From Methanosarcinaceae archaeon (GTDB lineage Archaea; Halobacteriota; Methanosarcinia; Methanosarcinales; Methanosarcinaceae), in contig JAUVKD010000034.1 of the NCBI GenBank assembly GCA_030596385.1, positions 1 to 7,630 of the forward strand: a DNA stretch of 7,630 bases, given 5' to 3'. The translations under genes were made by a program, and so were the position numbers. The notes beneath the pieces were generated by a model. That model did no database searches, had not been told where the DNA came from, and saw only the letters and a program-made list of their open reading frames with translations. How positions within the stretch are numbered: position 1 is the first letter of the stretch; every line of letters begins with the position of its first letter. Shown here in pieces: positions 1-6,572 of this stretch.

Positions 1-5
1 ATTAT

Positions 6-23
6 GTATTTTATATAAAATAC
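6..23. promoter_or_regulatory. 18-bp perfect palindrome containing a TATA box
   Basis: The 18 bases from 6 to 23 (GTATTTTATATAAAATAC) read the same on both strands, and the core TTTATATA is a good archaeal TATA box. It could drive transcription to the right, towards the small ORF remnant starting at 72 and the Cys-rich gene remnant behind it, or to the left, out of the window. A symmetric element around a TATA box could also bind a dimeric regulator. The palindrome is seen directly; the promoter role is inference. Confidence 0.45.
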
Positions 24-71
24 TGATCATATTTTACTGTAGTGAGTATACACCACAATCATAAAGAAAAA

Positions 72-212
72 ATGAAGCGCATGCTTGCGGAAACAAAAAA
101 TAATCCAAGCCTATCTTGACGCCATGGGATCTACGTATACGACAGCTACGCACGTGAGCATATGTACTGCACACTGCGCTGTCTGGATTCTGCAAAAGAC
201 CTGGAACATTAA
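72..212 (+). pseudogene. Frame-broken remnant of a small unrecognised protein gene
   Basis: An ATG at 72 opens a 15-codon ORF (MKRMLAETKNNPSLS) ending at TGA 117-119. The same frame reopens and reads GIYVYDSYAREHMYCTLR from 126, ending CLDSAKDLEH at a double stop (TAA TAA, 210-215). Between about 100 and 128 another frame reads IIQAYLDAMG, which joins both pieces better than the TGA does. One indel in the A-rich run at 90-102 and one at the GGG near 126 would therefore restore a protein of about 46 residues. I do not recognise the family. The palindrome/TATA at 6-23 is a possible promoter, and the Cys-rich gene remnant starts 15 bases downstream, so the two may once have been one transcript. 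It could also be chance coding-like sequence; the protein-like composition of the second half is the main support. Confidence 0.35.
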
Positions 213-218
213 TAACAA

Positions 219-224
219 GGTGGA
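219..224 (+). promoter_or_regulatory. Shine-Dalgarno sequence of the Cys-rich gene remnant
   Basis: GGTGGA lies 3 bases before the ATA AAA codons at 228 that begin the signal-peptide frame. The layout (ribosome binding site, then ATA where ATG is expected, then a lysine codon) suggests that the start codon was ATG and has mutated to ATA. There is no alternative in-frame ATG, GTG or TTG between the stops at 210-215 and 228. Confidence 0.4.
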
Positions 225-227
225 CAT

Positions 228-623
228 ATAAAATATCTAAAAGTATTCAGTTTCCTGTTCATTGCAAGCCTGGTGATGCTTGGTGCAGCTCACCAGCGTT
301 GCTTGCAATAAATGTTGCATCTCTGGTTGTAACAACGTTAGCAATCACACCTACTCATGCACCGCTAAGTACTGTGACACATGCCTGAATACTGCGATGA
401 GTGCTACTGCTGTGGTAATTGGTGCTGTCCAGAATGTAATCATCAGTGCGCGTGCGGCATGGGTTACTGTTGCTAAAATTGTTAGAACAACAATGCAATC
501 TGCTGTAACTGTGGTTGCTGTTGCAAACCTGGTACGTCCCCCATCCCAGAATTCCCGAACGTAGCAATACCGATAAGCATTGCATTGGTTTGCGAATTAT
601 TTTTCATGCGCCGCAAAGATTGA
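228..623 (+). pseudogene. Decayed gene for a cysteine-rich secreted PEF-CTERM surface protein
   Basis: Pieced together from two frames, the sequence encodes three parts. First is a signal peptide at 228-290 (Lys, then the hydrophobic stretch FSFLFIASLVMLGAA). Second is a mature part with about 25 cysteines in about 80 codons, arranged as CC, CxC and CxxC (for example ECYCCGNWCCPEC at 399-437). Third is a C-terminal tail at 546-620: PEF, a hydrophobic segment, then MRRKD. That tail matches the tripartite PEF-CTERM signal of methanogen surface proteins, which an archaeosortase is thought to process for membrane anchoring. The frame moves from 3 to 1 near 291 and back to 3 near 384; TAA (474) and TAG (483) interrupt it, and the start codon reads ATA. 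Five lesions make an active gene unlikely. The Cys pattern suggests a disulfide-rich or metal-binding wall protein; that role is inference, and I recognise no family for the Cys-rich part. Confidence 0.6.
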
Positions 624-643
624 TCTGAACTATTCAGATCAAT
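619..643 (+). terminator. Perfect 11-bp hairpin over the stop codon of the Cys-rich gene
   Basis: ATTGATCTGAA (619-629) and TTCAGATCAAT (633-643) are perfectly complementary around a 3-base loop. The stem includes the TGA stop at 621-623. No long T run follows, so it is not a standard intrinsic terminator. It may serve as an mRNA 3'-end structure or as a weak terminator between this remnant and the epimerase promoter. The structure is seen directly; the function is inference. Confidence 0.4.
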
Positions 644-710
644 TGTACCTCTTCTGGCTCTATATCTACTCAAGCGTAGCGTCCTCTCGTAAACGTGACT
701 ATGAGATACC

Positions 711-719
711 ATAAAACTA
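711..719 (+). promoter_or_regulatory. TATA box of the epimerase gene
   Basis: ATAAAACTA at 711-719 is centred about 31 bases before the ATG at 746. Archaeal transcription usually starts 25-28 bases past the TATA centre, which predicts a start at about 740-744. The message would be leaderless or nearly so, consistent with the absence of a Shine-Dalgarno sequence before 746. Confidence 0.5.
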
Positions 720-745
720 TTATTGCACTACGCCAATTCATACCC

Positions 746-1678
746 ATGCAAAAAATCCTGATCACCGGCGGACTCGGTCAAGTTGGAAGTTATCTTGTTG
801 ATAAGCTATGCAACACGACAAACGTTACAATTTTAGATAATTACTCTTCCACCACAAGAGAAAATGTGCCGGACAGCGTTACGGTTGTACGCGATGATAT
901 CTTAAGCAAGCGCGCGCGTGAACTGGTCGCACAAAATGACATCGTGATCCATACCGCTGCGCAGATCAATGTATCACGTTCAATGGATGATCCGCTTTTT
1001 GACCTGAACAACAATGTGTTTGGTACATTGAATCTTTTGGAAGCTGCACGCAGTAGCAATGCTAACAACAAATTCATCTATTTCAGCTCAGCGGCAGTCT
1101 ATGGCAACCCTGAATACCTGCCAATAGATGAAGCACATCCCCAGGACCCGCTTTCTCCATATGGTGTGAGCAAACTCAGCGGAGAAAAGTATTGCACAAT
1201 GTATCACAAAGCCTTTGGGGTGCCCACTGTATGTATCCGTCCATTTAACATTTACAGCCCGCGGCAAGATCCCTCAAATCCATATTCCGGTGTCATCTCA
1301 AAATTCATGGAACGTGTGAAGACCAAACAATCCCCTATAATTTTCGGAGATGGTGCACAAACACGGGATTTTGTATCAGTACATGATATTGTTGACATGG
1401 TATTGCTGGCAATTGGAAGTAAAAAAGCCGAAGGTGAGGTGTTCAATGTTGGTACCGGCATAGCTACCACCATAACTGAACTGGCACAGGTGATCATTGA
1501 TATCTATGGTGCAGATGTTGATATCGAATTTACTGATGACATGCCAGGAGATATAAAACATAGTAGCTCGGACATCTCCAAAGCAAGATCGATTGGATTT
1601 GAGCCAAAAGTCAAGTTGCATGATGGATTAAAGGACTTTGTGAACACGTCAACTGACACCGGATGGGAACATATTTAA
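746..1678 (+). CDS. NAD-dependent sugar-nucleotide epimerase/dehydratase (GalE-like, extended SDR)
   Basis: This 310-residue protein belongs to the extended short-chain dehydrogenase family. The N-terminal NAD-binding motif is GGLGQVG (residues 8-14), with an Asp at the end of beta-2 (D31, in ILDNYS). The catalytic set is S114/S115 in FSSAAVYG and Y139/K143 in SPYGVSK. The length and RPFNIYSPRQ and GDGAQTRDFVSVHDI segments fit UDP-glucose or UDP-N-acetylglucosamine 4-epimerases better than dTDP-glucose 4,6-dehydratases, but the substrate cannot be fixed from sequence. It probably acts in the cytoplasm, making a UDP-hexose for surface glycan. The frame is open from 695, but I chose ATG 746 because the family begins KILITGG right there and a TATA box lies 31 bases upstream. 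The VanZ-like gene follows closely on the same strand. The gene is intact, with no oddities. Confidence 0.9.
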   Translation: MQKILITGGLGQVGSYLVDKLCNTTNVTILDNYSSTTRENVPDSVTVVRDDILSKRARELVAQNDIVIHTAAQINVSRSMDDPLFDLNNNVFGTLNLLEAARSSNANNKFIYFSSAAVYGNPEYLPIDEAHPQDPLSPYGVSKLSGEKYCTMYHKAFGVPTVCIRPFNIYSPRQDPSNPYSGVISKFMERVKTKQSPIIFGDGAQTRDFVSVHDIVDMVLLAIGSKKAEGEVFNVGTGIATTITELAQVIIDIYGADVDIEFTDDMPGDIKHSSSDISKARSIGFEPKVKLHDGLKDFVNTSTDTGWEHI

Positions 1679-1719
1679 AGTCTTTAAACGTTCCTCAGAT
1701 CGAGGTCACAGTCAAATTC

Positions 1720-2235
1720 ATGCAGATGCAGATCACAAAATTCCGTATATTTGCAACACTCAGTGTTGCATACGCAGCACTGATATATTATTTATCTTCA
1801 CTTTCAAGTATCAATATTCCAATAAAGAAATTTATTGAAATTCCACTGGCGTATCAGGTAAAAGACTTTCTTGAACAGAATGGACTATCATTTGTGGTCG
1901 ATTTTATCTTCTATTGTTATTACAACATAGATAAAATACAACACATTGTCCTGTATTTTGGCTTTGGGGTCTTGCTGTATCTCACGTTTTTCAATTCAGG
2001 AAAATACAGCTTCAAAAAATATGCAGCAATTTTTGCAATTGTTGTAGGCATACTTTATGGCATTACTGATGAGTATCATCAATCGTTCGTTCCGGGCAGG
2101 GTTGCAAGTACCGCAGATATATTTGCAAATAGTATCGGGTTGACCATTGCCCAGATCGTAATTATGGTGTTGATGTTCAAGAAATTGATAGATAGAAAAC
2201 GTAAATCGCCAAACCTAATTGATACCAAGGGCTGA
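1720..2235 (+). CDS. VanZ-like membrane protein
   Basis: This 171-residue protein has four predicted membrane segments (about residues 8-25, 74-92, 101-114 and 134-154). The conserved VanZ-family signature is clear: DKIQH (71-75), then GITDEYHQSFVPGR (114-127), then STADIFANSIG (130-140). The acidic DE pair, His/Gln, Arg, Asp and Asn fall where the family conserves them. VanZ was named for low-level teicoplanin resistance, but the biochemical role of the family is unknown; archaeal members often lie among cell-surface and glycan genes. The frame is open from 1663, which would overlap the epimerase by 16 bases. I prefer ATG 1720 because GAGGTC at 1702-1707 is a plausible Shine-Dalgarno sequence and the first membrane segment begins shortly after it; ATG 1726 is also possible. 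The gap from the epimerase stop is 41 bases, so co-transcription is likely. Confidence 0.85.
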   Translation: MQMQITKFRIFATLSVAYAALIYYLSSLSSINIPIKKFIEIPLAYQVKDFLEQNGLSFVVDFIFYCYYNIDKIQHIVLYFGFGVLLYLTFFNSGKYSFKKYAAIFAIVVGILYGITDEYHQSFVPGRVASTADIFANSIGLTIAQIVIMVLMFKKLIDRKRKSPNLIDTKG

Positions 2236-2286
2236 CGACAAATATTGGGACCGAATTCTAATTTGACTTGCAAGTAGTACAGTGAA
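2236..2286. other. Short convergent intergenic gap
   Basis: These 51 bases separate the ends of the plus-strand epimerase/VanZ pair and the minus-strand operon. I see no hairpin and no clear T-rich terminator for either strand, only a moderately T-rich stretch. Transcription from the two sides may overlap here. Confidence 0.6.
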
Positions 2287-3723
2287 TCATTTCAGTTGGT
2301 GACTATGATTATTCTTATCGCCCCGTCCGATTCCTTTATACACAAAACCCGCGTTGATATAATCATCAGCATTGATAACATTCCTGCCATCCACTATCAC
2401 TGGATGTTCCCGGACCATCAAATTCTTTACAACAGCAGGTTCCAGCTTAAAGTACTCACTGTGTCCTGTTAATATTGCCACAACATCAGCCCCCTTCACA
2501 ACACCGGACAGGTCATGTGAAATATCTACACCGGGATATTCCAGCACATGAGGGTCATGTACATCTACCGTACACCCGGAACCGAGTAACAGATCCCTGT
2601 ACGGTTCAGAAGGCGGGTTTCTGGCATCATCGGAATCATTCAAGAATGCCCACCCAAGTATGGCAACCTTTGAACCTTCTGCCTTTTTACCTGCTCTCTT
2701 CAGGGCATCAATTGTCAGGTTATGCATGTGAACAGGCATGAAATCGTTCACTTTTCTTGCCAGTACAAAGATCGAATCCAATCCGGCAGGGTAATCAAGT
2801 TTATTATCAGATATTTTCACGCCCCGTTCAAGGTGATATGTATCTTTTGTAAGACAATGCCCACCAACACCTGCACCCGGGTATAGAATAGCCCTGGTAA
2901 TTCCCTCTCCCTTAAGGCTGTCCACGCCGTTTCTGACATCATATACATTTATTCCCATAGCCTCACAGTATAATGCAAGCTGGTTTATAGCTGCGATTTG
3001 CAGATCGCGGAACGTATTCTCAGTGGTTTTGGTCACCTCTGCGGCTGTTGCGCTCATCGGAATGGCTTTGCCAGTGGTCAGCACCGGTGTATACAATTCA
3101 ACAGCTCTCTTGGTGCTGTTCTCATCGATACCACCAATAATGCGGTCATGTTCCTGGATATTCCTGAGCAGCCGCCCGACCATCACACGTTCGGGAGCAT
3201 GGGCCAATGCAAAATCCTTGCCTGCGGTCAGACCGGATTCGCTTTCAAGTATCTCCTTTGCAAGTCCTCCAGTGGTTCCGGGTGTTATGGTAGATTCCAG
3301 TACAACCAATGTACTTTCGGTAAGGTATTTACCTACTTGTGTAACTCCTTCGATCAAAGCCCCGAAATCAGGCTCAAGGCGCGCAGGATCCGCGAAAGGT
3401 GTCTGGATCGCAAGAGTTACGGCATCCACTTCAGCAATTTTGGAAAAATCAGATGTACATCTGAACTTATCTGCCTGTACAACCTTGCTGATAAGTTCTT
3501 CAAGCCCGGGTTCTTCACCTTTCAATGGACTTTCTCCGCGGTTTAGCATATCGATCTTGAAACCGGATGACGCAGAATCGCGCTGGAAACCCCATACAAG
3601 ATCAAAGGCATCCGAATCTGCGAACAGTACAGCTGCAGGAATACCTACATAACCCATACCAATAACACCGATATTTTTGATCGGTCCTTTTTCATCAAGT
3701 ATTTTCTTTAGATAATTACTCAT
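2287..3723 (-). CDS. UDP-sugar 6-dehydrogenase (WbpA/WecC-like)
   Basis: This 478-residue enzyme oxidises C6 of a UDP-hexosamine to the uronic acid in two NAD-dependent steps. Visible landmarks are the Rossmann motif GMGYVG (22-27), ESTITPGTTG (143-152), HAPERV (175-180), the catalytic-region Lys/Asn of TKTTENTFRD (231-240) and the active-site cysteine in GVGGHC (C290), followed by LTKD. A C-terminal UDP-binding domain includes GWAF and DVHDPH. All key residues are present. The three adjacent upstream genes make UDP-GlcNAc the likely substrate (WbpA role), but UDP-ManNAc (WecC role) cannot be excluded from sequence. ATG 3723 is chosen over the in-frame GTG 3732 because TAAGGA lies about 11 bases before it and too close to the GTG. 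It is the last gene of the operon, 21 bases after the oxidoreductase stop. Confidence 0.92.
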   Translation of the reverse strand: MSNYLKKILDEKGPIKNIGVIGMGYVGIPAAVLFADSDAFDLVWGFQRDSASSGFKIDMLNRGESPLKGEEPGLEELISKVVQADKFRCTSDFSKIAEVDAVTLAIQTPFADPARLEPDFGALIEGVTQVGKYLTESTLVVLESTITPGTTGGLAKEILESESGLTAGKDFALAHAPERVMVGRLLRNIQEHDRIIGGIDENSTKRAVELYTPVLTTGKAIPMSATAAEVTKTTENTFRDLQIAAINQLALYCEAMGINVYDVRNGVDSLKGEGITRAILYPGAGVGGHCLTKDTYHLERGVKISDNKLDYPAGLDSIFVLARKVNDFMPVHMHNLTIDALKRAGKKAEGSKVAILGWAFLNDSDDARNPPSEPYRDLLLGSGCTVDVHDPHVLEYPGVDISHDLSGVVKGADVVAILTGHSEYFKLEPAVVKNLMVREHPVIVDGRNVINADDYINAGFVYKGIGRGDKNNHSHQLK

Positions 3724-3744
3724 ATCAATCACAATCCTTACATC

Positions 3745-4677
3745 TTAAAATTTAATAGCTTTAGCTTTCTTATACGATTCAATTGCCGCCATTGCAACCT
3801 TAAGGGCATGTATCCCATCCTCGCCGGAAGGGTTTGGTTCATTTTCATTTAATATGGTATCAATAAAATGCATAAGTTCGTTTTTGAGAGGTTCACCAGT
3901 CTCGACTTTTGCATTTCTGATCCATTCCCGGTCATGCAATTCAACAGTCTGGTCAATATAATCCAGATATGCCACACCATCTACTCCTATGACGGTCAGT
4001 TTCCTTACTTTGTGGGGTGTAAGCCAGTTTGTTTCTACAATTCCCGACAATTCATCATCGTAACGCAGGATAATCGCAGCATGGTCTTCAAAAGAATGTA
4101 TGTCAGCACCGGCGATCGAATACACCTCATCTACTTTTTTACCATACAAATAGGATATCACATCAATATCATGTACTCCAATATCCAGTATCACACCTAC
4201 ATCACGAATCCTTGGGTTATATGGTCCTACCCTTCGTGCTGAGATGGATACGATCTTGCCCAACAATCCTGAATCGATGATCTGTTTCAATTTTGTTACT
4301 GCCGGATTGAATCTTTCAATATGTCCGACCATCAATTTTACACCAGCATCTTTAGCAGCCTTTGTTAATTTTTCAGCATTCTCCAGGGTATCTGCTATGG
4401 GTTTTTCCACAAGCAGGTTTGCACCGGATCTGATCACATCTAATCCGACTGGCGTGTGAAGAGTAGTTGGCACAACAATGCTGACTGCATCCAGTCCATG
4501 TTCAAGTAGTTCATTGTAATCAGTAAAGCCTTTTGTATTGTATTGTTGTGCTAATTCGCTAACCCTGCTTTTTGAAACATCGGATATGCCAACCAATTCG
4601 ACATTTTCCATTTCACTATATATCCTGACATGGTGCTGCCCCATAGCGCCAACACCAATAACACCTGCTCTAATCAA
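3745..4677 (-). CDS. Gfo/Idh/MocA oxidoreductase (WbpB-like, UDP-GlcNAcA 3-dehydrogenase candidate)
   Basis: This 310-residue protein has an N-terminal Rossmann fold with GVIGVGAMG (5-13), the family's EKP motif (91-93, K92) and the C-terminal signature DIGVHDID (165-172) with the usual active-site Asp and His. In the Wbp pathway this family oxidises C3 of UDP-GlcNAc uronic acid to a 3-keto sugar with bound NAD; here that substrate is inferred from the neighbours. The start is TTG: the codon immediately upstream in frame is TAA, and GGAG at 4687-4690 lies 9 bases before the TTG. The first eight bases overlap the end of the aminotransferase gene, so translation of the two is probably coupled. 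Pairing of this enzyme with the aminotransferase is common because the 3-keto intermediate is unstable. Confidence 0.88.
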   Translation of the reverse strand: MIRAGVIGVGAMGQHHVRIYSEMENVELVGISDVSKSRVSELAQQYNTKGFTDYNELLEHGLDAVSIVVPTTLHTPVGLDVIRSGANLLVEKPIADTLENAEKLTKAAKDAGVKLMVGHIERFNPAVTKLKQIIDSGLLGKIVSISARRVGPYNPRIRDVGVILDIGVHDIDVISYLYGKKVDEVYSIAGADIHSFEDHAAIILRYDDELSGIVETNWLTPHKVRKLTVIGVDGVAYLDYIDQTVELHDREWIRNAKVETGEPLKNELMHFIDTILNENEPNPSGEDGIHALKVAMAAIESYKKAKAIKF

Positions 4678-5758
4678 TTATCTCAACTCCATTTTTTACA
4701 TTTTCAATAATCTCATTCAATTCATCCTTTGAAACACCCGGATGAACCGGAAGTGAAATCGCTTCCATTGCAGCTTTTTCGCATTCCGGTAATTTATCAT
4801 CATAACCAAGTTCTTTGTATACTGGTTGTTTGTGTATCGGGATCGGGTAATACATTCCTGTGCCTACACCCGCTTTATTGAGGACTGTTGCCAGATCATC
4901 ACGGTTTTCTGCTCTTATTGTATACTGGTGAAAAACATGTTCACAGTCATTTCGAATGGATGGTATGGTGATTCCATCAATATTCCGAAGACCATCGGAT
5001 AATACTTTCGCATTTTTCTGGCGCATTGATGTAAAATCGTCAAGTTTGTCAAGTTGTACAAGTCCGATTGCAGCAGAAATGTCGGTCATGCGCAGATTGT
5101 AACCAACAATTTCATGCAGGTATCTCTGCTTTGACCCATGTGACCGCACCATTCTTGCACGGTCTGCAACTGTTTTATCATCAGTTGTTATCATGCCGCC
5201 TTCACTGGTTGTCATATTCTTTGTGGGGTAGAAACTAAACCCGCCTGTTCCAAAAGATCCCACATTTGTACCGCCATAACTTGCTCCATGTGCCTGACAT
5301 GCATCCTCGATCACAATGAGATTGTGGTCCTCTGCGATTTCCATTATTGCTTTCATGTCTGCGGGATGTCCGTATAAGTGCACGGGCATCAATGCTTTTG
5401 TTTCCGGTGTGATCTTGTCAAGAATGTCATTCGTGTCAATATTAAATGTATCCTCTTCAATATCAGCAAAGACCGGCTTCGCACTGGTAAATAATATTGA
5501 ATTTGCGGTTGCAATAAAACTAAAAGATGTTGTGATCACTTCATCACCGGCACCAATGCCATATGCAAGTAGTGCTGCATGAAGTGCGGCTGTTCCTGAA
5601 TTCACAGCTACGGCATGTTCAACACCGATATATTCGGCAAAAGCCGCTTCGAATTTTGCGACCTGCGCGCCTTCGGCAATCATGCCGGAGCGCAAAACAT
5701 TGGAAACAGCATCAATTTCCCTCTCATCAAGTAATGGTTTTGCAATTGGTATCATCAT
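4670..5758 (-). CDS. DegT/DnrJ/EryC1-family PLP aminotransferase (WbpE-like)
   Basis: This 362-residue protein is a sugar aminotransferase. PLP landmarks are NSGTAALH (53-60), EDACQAHGA (151-159; D152 contacts the pyridine nitrogen, Q155) and the Schiff-base lysine K180 in FYPTKNMTTSEGG. The NLRMTDISAAIG segment (221-232) and PIPIH near residue 305 are typical of the family. The inferred reaction is transfer of the glutamate amino group to the C3 ketone made by the next enzyme in the operon. The first two codons are both ATG; GGGGTGA touches the first, so the second (5755) may be the real start. It ends in TAG within the start of the oxidoreductase gene. The gap to the acetyltransferase stop upstream is 28 bases, very AT-rich. 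Confidence 0.92.
   Translation of the reverse strand: MMIPIAKPLLDEREIDAVSNVLRSGMIAEGAQVAKFEAAFAEYIGVEHAVAVNSGTAALHAALLAYGIGAGDEVITTSFSFIATANSILFTSAKPVFADIEEDTFNIDTNDILDKITPETKALMPVHLYGHPADMKAIMEIAEDHNLIVIEDACQAHGASYGGTNVGSFGTGGFSFYPTKNMTTSEGGMITTDDKTVADRARMVRSHGSKQRYLHEIVGYNLRMTDISAAIGLVQLDKLDDFTSMRQKNAKVLSDGLRNIDGITIPSIRNDCEHVFHQYTIRAENRDDLATVLNKAGVGTGMYYPIPIHKQPVYKELGYDDKLPECEKAAMEAISLPVHPGVSKDELNEIIENVKNGVEIID
4687..4690 (-). promoter_or_regulatory. Shine-Dalgarno sequence that fixes the TTG start of the oxidoreductase
   Basis: On the minus strand GGAG at 4690-4687 is followed by 9 bases and then TTG (4677). It lies inside the last codons of the aminotransferase gene. An in-frame TAA directly before the TTG rules out any start further upstream. 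Confidence 0.6.
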
Positions 5759-5786
5759 TCACCCCATTTGATTATTTATAATTAAA

Positions 5787-6455
5787 TTATATACTATTTA
5801 ATTGTTTCAAATCATCCGGCAAATCTTCGATCCTGGCAGGAAATCCAATTGCAAGTTTCCATGCCGGTACATTGCGGGTAACGAGTGCACCTGCTGCAAC
5901 CATTGCGCCTTCTCCGATCTCAGCTCCCGGAAGTATCGTGGTGTTTGCACCAACGGATGCACCTTTTCGCAGGATCGGCCCCATTGGGTTGTATTCTTTG
6001 CGTATGGGGTATTTGTCATTGGCGAGTACTGCACAGGGACCTATGAACACATTATCTTCGATGGTGACATCTGTTGGGATATACACATTACCTTGAATGC
6101 TGACATTGTTTCCAATCGTCACATTTCCGTCTATGATCACGTTAGAACCGACAAGGACATTGTTTCCAATCGTTGTTCTTTCACGTATCAGGGCATTGTG
6201 TCCGGTCTTGAAACTGTCACCTGTTTTCACATTACTGAATATTGTAGTGCCAGGTCGAATAATTGAGTCCGGTCCGATATCGCATCCGGGAAAATCATAG
6301 TCTTCGATATCTTTGTTCTGTTTCACAATTTCCATCAGTATTGCATGTTCTGGATATCCTATGATCGCATTTTCCAAGATAATCGTTCGATCACCAATTG
6401 CTGATGAACCATACACTTTTGCTGAATTGTGAATTGTAGCGTTATCGATGCTCAT
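5787..6455 (-). CDS. Left-handed beta-helix (hexapeptide) sugar N-acetyltransferase (WbpD-like)
   Basis: This 222-residue protein is built of hexapeptide repeats, seen as [28 protein letters not shown] turns from residue 12 to 30 and again from 60 to 190, which form a trimeric left-handed beta-helix that binds acetyl-CoA. The closing segment [26 protein letters not shown] (183-208) is typical. In this operon the inferred reaction is acetylation of the 3-amino group of UDP-GlcNAc3NA uronic acid. The insertion around residues 34-57, including YPEHA and DYDFPG, breaks the early helix coils. ATG 6455 is supported by AGGGA 6 bases upstream and a TATA box at 6501-6512. It is the first gene of the minus-strand operon. 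Acetyltransferase as opposed to another acyl group is inferred from context. Confidence 0.88.
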   Translation of the reverse strand: MSIDNATIHNSAKVYGSSAIGDRTIILENAIIGYPEHAILMEIVKQNKDIEDYDFPGCDIGPDSIIRPGTTIFSNVKTGDSFKTGHNALIRERTTIGNNVLVGSNVIIDGNVTIGNNVSIQGNVYIPTDVTIEDNVFIGPCAVLANDKYPIRKEYNPMGPILRKGASVGANTTILPGAEIGEGAMVAAGALVTRNVPAWKLAIGFPARIEDLPDDLKQLNSI

Positions 6456-6461
6456 ATATGT

Positions 6462-6466
6462 TCCCT
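6462..6466 (-). promoter_or_regulatory. Shine-Dalgarno sequence of the acetyltransferase gene
   Basis: AGGGA on the minus strand, 6 bases before ATG 6455. It lies within the roughly 25-base leader predicted from the TATA box upstream. Confidence 0.4.
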
Positions 6467-6500
6467 TTGTGCAGTGTGTAGTTCTACGTTGATTTTACAA

Positions 6501-6512
6501 ATACTTTATATC
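6501..6512 (-). promoter_or_regulatory. TATA box of the glycan operon
   Basis: The minus strand reads GATATAAAGTAT from 6512 to 6501, preceded by the purine-rich ATTGA that can serve as a BRE. Transcription would start at about 6480, giving a leader of about 25 bases before ATG 6455. This is the only convincing promoter for the four-gene operon; an AT-rich stretch at 5770-5795 before the aminotransferase gene is a weaker internal candidate. Confidence 0.5.
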
Positions 6513-6572
6513 TCAATTATGATATGCTTGATAGCTATATTAATATTTAGACTTGCATGTGTGAATTTTGTT

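Noticed and set aside
474..485. TAA and TAG in the Cys-rich gene as recoded codons (pyrrolysine or readthrough)
   Set aside because: TAG alone could be pyrrolysine in this group, but the TAA 9 bases earlier, the ATA start and two frame shifts cannot be explained that way; decay is simpler.
280..564. A 94-residue open frame from TTG 280
   Set aside because: Only its first 35 or so codons are Cys-rich and coherent; after about 385 it becomes a low-complexity run of Ala, Val and Thr that is the shadow of Cys codons (TGC/TGT) read in another frame. It also lacks the signal peptide and PEF-CTERM tail.
2998..3652. Long plus-strand open frames of 182 and 209 codons
   Set aside because: They lie opposite the dehydrogenase gene, whose protein has all family motifs; the plus-strand translations show no recognisable features.
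5770..5795. Internal promoter before the aminotransferase gene
   Set aside because: The stretch is AT-rich with TATATAAT on the minus strand, but the gap is only 28 bases, overlaps the acetyltransferase stop, and AT-richness alone could give this; not listed as a separate feature.
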